Position numbers and translations under genes: made by a program
Shown: positions 54,557-64,000 of the stretch, piece after piece
How the letters are laid out: every line of letters starts with the position of its first letter
Position numbering within the stretch: position 1 is the stretch's first letter
Notes under the pieces: generated by a model
Told to the model about the DNA's origin: nothing
The model's input: the letters and a program-made list of their open reading frames with translations, nothing else
Databases searched by the model: none
Assembly: GCA_016708925.1 (NCBI GenBank)
Contig: JADJET010000018.1
Span: 150,397 to 214,396, forward strand
Source of the DNA: Gammaproteobacteria bacterium
Lineage (GTDB): Bacteria > Pseudomonadota > Gammaproteobacteria > Pseudomonadales > Porticoccaceae
Length of the DNA: 64,000 nucleotides
Reading direction: 5' to 3'

Positions 54557-55672
54557 ATGGCGAAGCGGGATTACTACGAAGTACTGGGTGTGGCGCGTGG
54601 CGCCGGTGAGGCCGAGATCAAGAAAGCCTATCGTCGGATCGCGATGAAGCACCACCCGGACCGCAATCCGGACGATCCGGGTGCCGAGGCGCGCTTCAAG
54701 GAAGCCTCGGAAGCCTACGAAGTGCTGACCGACAGCACCAAGCGCGCCGCCTATGACCAGTATGGCCACGCGGCGGTGGACGGCAGTGGCGGCGCCGGGC
54801 CGCGCGGTGGCGGTGGCAGCTTCAGCGATGTGTTCGGCGACGTGTTCGGCGATATCTTTGGCGGCGGGCGCCGCGCGGGGCCGGTGCGTGGCGCCGATCT
54901 GCGCTATGAACTGGAGTTGACCCTCGAAGAAGCCGCCCAGGGCACCACCACCAAGATTCGGGTGCCGTCGCTGGTGGGTTGCAAGACCTGTGAGGGTAGC
55001 GGCGCCCGCAAGGGCACGGCACCGATCCTGTGCGGAACCTGTCAGGGCCAGGGCCAGATTCGCCGCTCCCAGGGTTTTTTCTCGGTGCAGCAGCCGTGCC
55101 CGGCCTGTCGCGGTCGCGGCCGGGTGATCTCCGATCCCTGCCCCAGCTGCTATGGGCGTGGTCGCGTGGAAGAGAGTCGCACCCTGTCGGTCAAGGTCCC
55201 GGCCGGCGTCGATACCGGCGACCGCATCCGACTCACCGGCGAGGGCGAAGCCGGGCCTGAGGGCGGGGCGTCCGGCGACCTGTATGTGCAGGTGGCGGTC
55301 AAGCCGCATCCCATTTTTCAGCGCGATGGCGCCGATCTCTACTGCGAAGTGCCGATCTCCTTCGTCGATGCGGTGCTGGGCGGCGAGCTGGAAGTGCCGA
55401 CCCTGACCGGTCGCGTCAATCTGAAAATTCCTGCCGAAACCCAGACCGGGCGCCTGTTCCGGATGCGCGGCAAGGGCATAGTGCCGGTGCGGGGTGGCGG
55501 CCCCGGTGACCTGTTGTGCAAGGTCGTGATCGAAACTCCCGTGAATCTGTCAGCGGCGCAGAAAGATCTGCTGAAAGCGTTCCACGACAGTTTGGAGGGA
55601 GGCAAACATTCGCCCCGGGGGACGTCCTGGTTCGATGCCGCGAAGAAATTTTTTGAAGGTTTCGCGCGCTGA
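54557..55672 (+). CDS. dnaJ: chaperone DnaJ (Hsp40)
   Basis: 371 residues from ATG 54557. J domain with HPD in MKHHPDRNPDDPG, a G/F-rich linker (FSDVFGDVFGDIFGGG), and four zinc-finger repeats C-x-x-C-x-G-x-G (CKTCEGSG, CGTCQGQG, CPACRGRG, CPSCYGRG). The C-terminal substrate domain contains GDLYVQVAVKPHPIFQRDGADLYCEVPI. It stimulates DnaK ATPase. Type I DnaJ, complete. Confidence 0.98.
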   Translation: MAKRDYYEVLGVARGAGEAEIKKAYRRIAMKHHPDRNPDDPGAEARFKEASEAYEVLTDSTKRAAYDQYGHAAVDGSGGAGPRGGGGSFSDVFGDVFGDIFGGGRRAGPVRGADLRYELELTLEEAAQGTTTKIRVPSLVGCKTCEGSGARKGTAPILCGTCQGQGQIRRSQGFFSVQQPCPACRGRGRVISDPCPSCYGRGRVEESRTLSVKVPAGVDTGDRIRLTGEGEAGPEGGASGDLYVQVAVKPHPIFQRDGADLYCEVPISFVDAVLGGELEVPTLTGRVNLKIPAETQTGRLFRMRGKGIVPVRGGGPGDLLCKVVIETPVNLSAAQKDLLKAFHDSLEGGKHSPRGTSWFDAAKKFFEGFAR

Positions 55673-55751
55673 GTTCGTGACGTTGCGCTCTCGCCGTCGC
55701 AGTTTTTCAGCAGCCTGTTAAGCTAATGACTCCCCAAGGCAGGACCACAGC

Positions 55752-56558
55752 ATGATCCGGATCGCCATCGCCGGCGCCGCAGGCCGCATGGGCAGAACCC
55801 TCGTCGAGGCGGTCGCCAATCACCCTGAAACCCGCCTGGGTGTTGCTCTGGAGCGGCCGGGGTCGGAGTTTCTCGGCGCCGATGCCGGCACCCTGGCCGG
55901 GCTGGCCGCCAATGGTGTACTGCTGGTCGACGATCTGGCGGCGGTCGCCGATGCCTTCGACGTGCTGATCGATTTCACCGCCCCGGCGGCGACCATCGCC
56001 AACGCCCGGGTATGCGCCGCGCACCACAAGGCACTGGTGATCGGCACCACCGGGTTTGACGCGATGCAGAAGGCGCAGCTCGACGCGGCGACAACGGGGC
56101 TGCCGCTGTGCATGGCCTCCAACTTCAGTACCGGCGTCAACGTCTGCTTCAAACTCCTTGAGCTGGCGGCTCGGGTGCTGGGCGAAGAGTCCGATATCGA
56201 GATTTACGAGGCCCACCATCGCCACAAGGTGGATGCGCCCTCGGGCACCGCGCTCAGCATGGGCGAAGTGGTGGCGGCGGCCCTGGGCCGGGATCTGCGT
56301 CAGGTGGCGGTCTACGGTCGCGAGGGCCAGACCGGCGCCCGCGATCCCAGGACCATCGGTTTTGCCTCGGTGCGCGCCGGCGACATCGTCGGCGATCATA
56401 CGGTGACCTTCGCCGCCGACGGCGAGCGCGTGGAAATCACCCACAAAGCGTCCAGTCGCATGGCCTTCGCGCGCGGCGCGGTGCGCGCGGCGGTGTGGCT
56501 CGCCGGACAACCGGACGGGCGCTACGACATGCAGGACGTGCTGGGGCTTCGCGGCTGA
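55752..56558 (+). CDS. dapB: 4-hydroxy-tetrahydrodipicolinate reductase DapB
   Basis: 268 residues from ATG 55752. IRIAIAGAAGRMGRTLVEAV is the NAD(P)H-binding loop. IEIYEAHHRHKVDAPSGTAL carries the catalytic His and Lys. The tail YDMQDVLGL is standard. It reduces the dihydrodipicolinate precursor in lysine/peptidoglycan synthesis, complementing dapC, dapD and dapE at the other end of the window. The dnaJ-dapB-carA-carB-greA order is typical. Confidence 0.97.
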   Translation: MIRIAIAGAAGRMGRTLVEAVANHPETRLGVALERPGSEFLGADAGTLAGLAANGVLLVDDLAAVADAFDVLIDFTAPAATIANARVCAAHHKALVIGTTGFDAMQKAQLDAATTGLPLCMASNFSTGVNVCFKLLELAARVLGEESDIEIYEAHHRHKVDAPSGTALSMGEVVAAALGRDLRQVAVYGREGQTGARDPRTIGFASVRAGDIVGDHTVTFAADGERVEITHKASSRMAFARGAVRAAVWLAGQPDGRYDMQDVLGLRG

Positions 56559-56586
56559 CCGCAAGCGCGTCCGAGCGGAGGACGGC

Positions 56587-57375
56587 GTGAAGATCACCGA
56601 TCTTGAAGTGCGCGCCGGCGGTCACCGGCTGGCGGCCCGAATCCTGGGCGACATCGTTCCCGGCCGGCCGACGCTGGTGTTCCTGCACGGCGGGCTCGAC
56701 TGCATCGCCCTGTGGCGGGGCCTGCCGGAGGCGGTGGTCGCGGCCACGGGTCTGCCGGCGCTGATCTACGAGCGTTGGGGCCATGGCGGCTCGGATCCGT
56801 TGATCCTGCCCAAGGTCCCGGAGCATCGCCTGAACGAAGCCGGTCCCGTGCTGGGCGAGGTGCTCGCCAGCTGCGGGATCGGCGCGGCGATTCTGGTGGG
56901 GCACAGCTATGGCGGCTGCCTGGCGCTGCTGGGCGCCGCGCTCCACCCGGAGCGGGTCCAGGCCGCGGTCGCCATTGCCCCGCAGCTGGTGATGCACGAG
57001 GCCGCCCGCGCCGGGCTGGCGCGGGCGATCGCCGCCTGGGAATCGGGCAAGTTGCGCGCCAGTCTGGAGAAATACCACGGTGCCAACACCGAGACCCTGT
57101 TTCAAGGTTGGATCGCCGAGACCGAGGATGCGGGCATGGTGGCGCGCTACCGGGCGCTGCTGGAGCGGATCGCCCGGCCGGTCCTGGTTCTGGTGGGCGA
57201 CCGGGACGAATACGGCTATCGCCCCAACCTCGAACTGATCGAAGCTGCGGTGGCGCCGCGCTGGCGCACCATCGAGGTGGTCCCGGATTGGCGCCATCAT
57301 CCCCATTGGCACGATCTGGACGGCGTGGCAGCCCGCATCGTCGAAGGTCTCCGGACCCTGCCCGGCGCGTGCTGA
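56587..57375 (+). CDS. alpha/beta hydrolase
   Basis: 262 residues from GTG 56587. LVFLHGGLDC gives the oxyanion HG motif, and VGHSYGGCLALLG the nucleophile Ser in G-H-S-Y-G. LVLVGDRDEYG supplies the acid Asp, and a His lies in WRHHPHWHD near the end. Substrate unknown; probably an esterase or acyl hydrolase in the cytoplasm. It sits between dapB and carA, where most relatives have no gene, so it may be a lineage-specific insertion. Confidence 0.85.
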   Translation: MKITDLEVRAGGHRLAARILGDIVPGRPTLVFLHGGLDCIALWRGLPEAVVAATGLPALIYERWGHGGSDPLILPKVPEHRLNEAGPVLGEVLASCGIGAAILVGHSYGGCLALLGAALHPERVQAAVAIAPQLVMHEAARAGLARAIAAWESGKLRASLEKYHGANTETLFQGWIAETEDAGMVARYRALLERIARPVLVLVGDRDEYGYRPNLELIEAAVAPRWRTIEVVPDWRHHPHWHDLDGVAARIVEGLRTLPGAC

Positions 57376-57479
57376 GCGCCCGCTTCGGGCTGGACGAATC
57401 GGGGCTCAATGGCCTAGAATCCACGCCGATTGATCAGCTGATCGGGGCGCAGCGGCCGGCCACCTCGGAGCGTTCGCAA

Positions 57480-57513
57480 AGCGAGATGAAGCCCGCCTTC
57501 ATCTCGCTTTTTT
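57480..57513 (+). terminator. strong intrinsic terminator before carA
   Basis: AGCGAGATGAA (57480-57490) pairs perfectly with TTCATCTCGCT (57498-57508) around GCCCGCC and is followed by TTTTT. It ends the dapB-hydrolase transcript about 125 bases before carA. An attenuation role for carA is conceivable, but no leader peptide is evident. Confidence 0.85.
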
Positions 57514-57638
57514 GCAGCCCGAATTTGACGCCCTGAGGCGTTGCAATCGAAAGAATTGCCGTTGCATGAGTTACCGCCGGCAGCGGTTGTGTCGCGGCCG
57601 TGGCGTACTGTTTTTAGTTTTGGCAACCGGAGAAGCGC

Positions 57639-58796
57639 TTGACCACACAACCCCGTCGTCCGCCCGCGCTTCTGGTTCTCGCCGACGGCACCGAATTCCT
57701 CGGTATCGCCATCGGAGCCGAGGGTCTGGCGAGCGGCGAGGTGGTATTCAACACCGCAATGACGGGTTACCAGGAGATTCTCACCGATCCCTCCTATGCC
57801 CGCCAGATCGTCACCCTGACCTATCCCCATATCGGCAATGTCGGCGTCAATGCCGAAGATGAAGAATCGCGCGGGATTTGGGCCGCCGGTCTGGTGATCC
57901 GCGATCTGCCCCTGCTCGCCAGCAATTTCCGTAGCGAGGCGAATCTGGACGATTACCTGCGCCGCCACGGCGTGGTCGGCATCGCGGACATCGATACCCG
58001 GCGGCTGACCCGTCACCTGCGCGCGCACGGTGCCCAGAATGGCTGCCTGATGGCCGGCACGGTGGATGCCGATACGGCGCTCGCCGCCGCCCGCGCGTTC
58101 GGGGGCTTGCAGGGCCTGGACCTCGCACGCGAGGTCTCGGTGACCGAGCCCTACGAATGGCGCTCCGGCGCCTGGCGGCTGGGCTCCGGCCACCGCGAGC
58201 TGGCAATCCCCGGCACCTACCGGGTCGTGGCTTACGATTTCGGCATCAAGCACAACATTCTGCGTTTGCTAGCCGAGCGCGGCTGCGAGCTCACCGTGGT
58301 GCCGGCGCAGACGCCCGCCGCCGCCGTGCTGGCGCTGCGGCCCGATGGCGTGTTCCTGTCCAATGGTCCCGGCGATCCCGAACCCTGCGACTACGCCATC
58401 GCCGCGATTCGGGAAATTCTCGACGCCGGAATCCCGGTGTTCGGTATCTGTCTCGGCCATCAGTTGCTGGCGCTCGCCTCCGGCGCACGCACCATCAAAA
58501 TGAAATTCGGCCACCACGGCGCCAATCATCCGGTGCAGGATCTGGCCAGCGGGCGCGTGATGATCAGCAGCCAGAACCACGGTTTTGCGGTGGACGAGGC
58601 CAGTCTGCCGGGCAATCTGCGCGCCACCCACCGCTCGCTGTTCGACGGCACCTTGCAGGGGATGCGGCGCACCGACTGCCCGGCATTCAGCTTCCAGGGC
58701 CATCCCGAGGCGAGCCCCGGCCCCAACGACGTGGCGCCCCTGTTTGATCACTTTATCGACCTCATGGCGCAGCAACGATCCGGCTCGCCGGGGTAA
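57639..58796 (+). CDS. carA: carbamoyl-phosphate synthase small subunit
   Basis: 385 residues with a TTG start at 57639 (TTG-ACC-ACA); GGAGAAG lies 4-5 bases upstream and no ATG is near the conserved LLVLADGTEFLGIAIG. Class I glutamine amidotransferase: catalytic Cys in VFGICLGHQLLAL, His/Glu in QGHPEASPGPND. It makes ammonia from glutamine for CarB, feeding arginine and pyrimidine synthesis. Confidence 0.96.
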   Translation: MTTQPRRPPALLVLADGTEFLGIAIGAEGLASGEVVFNTAMTGYQEILTDPSYARQIVTLTYPHIGNVGVNAEDEESRGIWAAGLVIRDLPLLASNFRSEANLDDYLRRHGVVGIADIDTRRLTRHLRAHGAQNGCLMAGTVDADTALAAARAFGGLQGLDLAREVSVTEPYEWRSGAWRLGSGHRELAIPGTYRVVAYDFGIKHNILRLLAERGCELTVVPAQTPAAAVLALRPDGVFLSNGPGDPEPCDYAIAAIREILDAGIPVFGICLGHQLLALASGARTIKMKFGHHGANHPVQDLASGRVMISSQNHGFAVDEASLPGNLRATHRSLFDGTLQGMRRTDCPAFSFQGHPEASPGPNDVAPLFDHFIDLMAQQRSGSPG

Positions 58797-58807
58797 CCGA
58801 GACACAC

Positions 58808-62025
<3,218 letters not shown>

Positions 62026-62029
<4 letters not shown>

Positions 62030-62502
62030 GCCGGGTGCCGATGACGGAAGCCGGCGCCGAGCAGTTGCGCGCCGAGCTGGAGCAGCTGAAGCGGGTCGAA
62101 CGGCCGCGCATCGTGCGCGCGATCGCGGAGGCACGCGCCCACGGCGACCTCAAAGAGAACGCCGAGTACCATGCCGCGCGGGAACAGCAGAGTTTCGCCG
62201 AAGGGCGGATTCAGGAAATCGAGAGCAAGCTCAGCCGCGCCCAGATCATCGATATCACCCGCTTGGCGCCGGACGACAAGGTGATTTTTGGCGCCACCGT
62301 AACCGTGATCAATCTGGACAGCGATGAGACCCGGGTCTACCGCATCGTCGGCGACGACGAGGCCGATGTGAAGGCGGGTCGGATTTCCTATCAGTCGCCG
62401 ATCGCGCGCGCCCTGATCGGCAAGCGGGTGGGTGACGAGGTTGCGGTGCAGACGCCCTCGGGTACAGTGAGCTACGAGATCGATCAGGTGGCGTACGTCT
62501 GA
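62026..62502 (+). CDS. greA: transcription elongation factor GreA
   Basis: 158 residues from GTG 62026, overlapping the carB stop (GTGA). An ATG six codons in (62041) matches the E. coli PMT region, but the GTG preserves normal length. N-terminal coiled coil with the acidic tip HGDLKENAEYHAAREQQ, then the globular domain (VIFGATVTVINLDSDETRVYRIVGDDEAD). It stimulates RNA cleavage by paused polymerase. Confidence 0.97.
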
Positions 62503-62666
62503 GCGGGACGGTGTCTGACATGCTGCCCCGGAGCACAGTCTTGTTATAAGCCTCTTTTGAATTTTGAGTGGGTAATGGGGCGTTACGGGGTGGCCCGGGG
62601 CTGTGGGTCAAGGGCGGGCGAAGCAGGCGAGCGGGACCTTGAGGCGCAGCCCCGTGAGATGCTGTC

Positions 62667-62705
62667 CCATGGCTGGATGCAGCGGGGTTGTGCATCCAGC
62701 CATGG
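62667..62705. repeat. 15-bp perfect inverted repeat inside the ISL3 left end
   Basis: CCATGGCTGGATGCA (62667-62681) and TGCATCCAGCCATGG (62691-62705) form a perfect stem with a 9-base loop. It is too long for a simple terminator and has no T-run. It may be a regulatory hairpin of the element or a separate palindromic unit. Confidence 0.8.
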
Positions 62706-62782
62706 AGACATGGGCGGCGAGAGGCCGCCGCGCTGGAGAGGGGTAGGATGCTCATCCCTGAGAAACTCGGGGTGACCGCAAC

Positions 62783-63986
62783 ATGACCGCCAAGCTGTTC
62801 GAAGCCGCCCTGGGCATTACGTCCCGCGGTACATCAAAGGCGTCGATTTCGACGCTGCCCAGAAGTCGTTGACCATCGCGGTCGATTTCGTCGCCGGCAG
62901 CCGCTTTGCCGTGCCGGCATCGAGGCACCCACCCGGCCCACGACACCGTGACCAAGCGCTATCGGCATCTGAACTTCTTCAACACGAGTGCCATCTGGAG
63001 TCGCGTGCCGCGAGTGCGGCTGCCCGACGGCGGCATTCGCCAGGTCGAACCTGGTCGGTCCGGCTGGCTGGCTTCACGCTGCTCTTCGAGGCGCTGATCA
63101 TGACCCTGTGCCGGGAAATGACCTTCGCGGCCGTGGCCCGGCTGGTGAATCTCTCCGCATCAGGTGGTGGCCATCTGCAAGCGCTACGTCGATCTGGGCG
63201 TGGCGCAGGCCGACTTCTCCGCCGTCAAGCGTCTGGCGGCGGATGAGACCTCAGGCCCGCGGCCATGACTACATCACCCTGGTCGCCGATGCTGACGAGC
63301 GCCGGGTGCTGTTCGTCACCGAGGGCCGGGGGGCTGAGACGATCCAGGCCTTTGCCGCCGACTTTACCGCCCACGGCGGCAATCCTGAGGCCGTGGCGTC
63401 CATTTCCATCGACATGTCGCCCGCCTTCATCAAGGGCGTGACCAAGCATCTGCCCAATGCCCAGATCACCTTCGACAAGTTCCACGTCATCGCCCACGCC
63501 AGTACCGCCGTCGACAAGACTCGGCGCATCGAACAGCGGACTGATCCGAGCCTCAAGGGGTTGCGCTGGAAGCTTCTGAAGGACCGGGCGAGCCTGGCGC
63601 CGGCGGCCCGCGCCGACCTCGATACACTGATCGCCCCTGGGTGACAAGCGCACCGCCCGGGCTTGGCTTACAAGGAGCCGTTGCGCGAGATCCTGGAGCG
63701 CAAGCAGATCAATGTCAGTGCGCCATGCTCCGGCAATGGGCGACCAATGTGATGCGCTCAAGGTCGAGCCGATGAAGGAGGTCGCCAGGATGATCCGCCG
63801 TCACATCGAGGGCATCGTCGCCTGGACCCAGACCCGCCAGACCAACGGCTTCCTTGGAAGCCATTAACGGCCCTTCCCGGCCGCAGCGCAACGGCGCGGC
63901 TATGGCAATTTCCCACCATCCGCACAGTGGTCTTCCTGCTTGCCGGCAAGCTCGACTTCAGCAAGATCAACCCGCATGCCGCTTAA
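62783..63986 (+). pseudogene. ISL3-family transposase, many frameshifts
   Basis: ATG 62783 (MTAKLFEAALGI). Recognisable blocks in changing frames: YIKGVDFDAAQKSLTIAVDF, RHLNFF then HECHLESRVPRVRLPDGGI, AGFTLLFEALIMTLCREMTFAAVARLVN, then one long clean block from about 63243: RGHDYITLVADADERRVLFV, ASISIDMSPAFIKGVTKHLP and TFDKFHVIAHASTAVDKTRRIE. The end reads AGKLDFSKINPHAA with a stop at 63986. At least six indels interrupt it. Either a decayed copy or a poorly sequenced contig end; not functional as written. Confidence 0.82.
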
Positions 63987-64000
63987 CCCACTCGAAATTC

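Larger units (their letters stand above)
62559..64000. mobile_element. ISL3-family element reaching the window end
   Basis: GAATTTTGAGTGGGT at 62559-62573 is matched, reverse-complemented, by the last 15 bases of the window with one mismatch, so both ends of the element are visible or nearly so. Between them lie a 15-bp inverted repeat and a multiply frameshifted ISL3 transposase. The element begins 57 bases after greA. A right-hand target duplication cannot be checked. Confidence 0.75.

Noticed and set aside
57376..57638. A pyrimidine-responsive attenuator for carA
   Set aside because: The hairpin is a plain terminator for the upstream genes; no leader peptide or alternative pairing was found.

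Overview
The window is a high-GC gammaproteobacterial chromosome segment. Gene content and order are classic for that class: dapE-dapD-dapC-glnD-map, then rpsB-tsf-pyrH-frr-uppS-cdsA-dxr-rseP-bamA-skp-lpxD-fabZ-lpxA-lpxB-rnhB, dnaE-accA-tilS, ssrA-smpB-ratA-rnfH-bamE-recN-grpE-dnaK-dnaJ-dapB-carA-carB-greA. The synteny does not fix the family. The tmRNA tag (A)ANDDNYALAA and the divergent fur/bamE pair also fit a gammaproteobacterium.

Layout. 0-2.4 kb: a cut glutathione S-transferase, a phosphotriesterase-like hydrolase and a GT25-like glycosyltransferase. 2.4-10.5 kb (minus strand): lysine/diaminopimelate genes, an ArsC-like protein, endonuclease III, GlnD and methionine aminopeptidase. 10.5-25.1 kb (plus): one long, tightly packed run for translation factors, UMP kinase, isoprenoid/phospholipid precursors, the BamA machinery and lipid A, with many 4-base stop/start overlaps. 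25.2-33.2 kb: a ketoacyl-ACP synthase III homologue, DNA polymerase III alpha, AccA, TilS and a PBP7-like peptidase. 33.5-35.5 kb (minus): a short-chain dehydrogenase and a crotonase.

35.5-40.8 kb is the accessory region. It holds a Fic protein overlapping a 66-residue PrlF-tail-like protein, an excisionase-type HTH protein, an IS5/IS427-type element, a PD-(D/E)XK-like nuclease remnant carrying 16 perfect copies of an 8-bp repeat, and a reduced IS3-type element. It ends at the 3' end of ssrA. Short sequences resembling the ssrA 3' end recur at 36.0 and 39.1 kb, and another direct repeat lies at 35.83 and 38.09 kb, so the region looks like the decayed remains of one or more islands integrated at ssrA.

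40.8-62.5 kb returns to core genes: ssrA, ppsA, smpB, a RatA-RnfH fusion, bamE, fur, three acyl-CoA dehydrogenases, a GFA-family protein, recN, a heat-shock-promoted grpE-dnaK-dnaJ set, dapB, carAB and greA. 62.6-64.0 kb is an ISL3-type element whose inverted repeat reaches the end of the window.

A caution applies throughout. At least a dozen genes carry one- or two-base indels, many in short homopolymers, and several of them are normally essential (map, accA, smpB, fur). Most are better explained as base-level errors of the sequence than as pseudogenes. Two larger losses (about 108 residues of PpsA and about 11-12 codons of one acyl-CoA dehydrogenase) are of a different kind and deserve checking.
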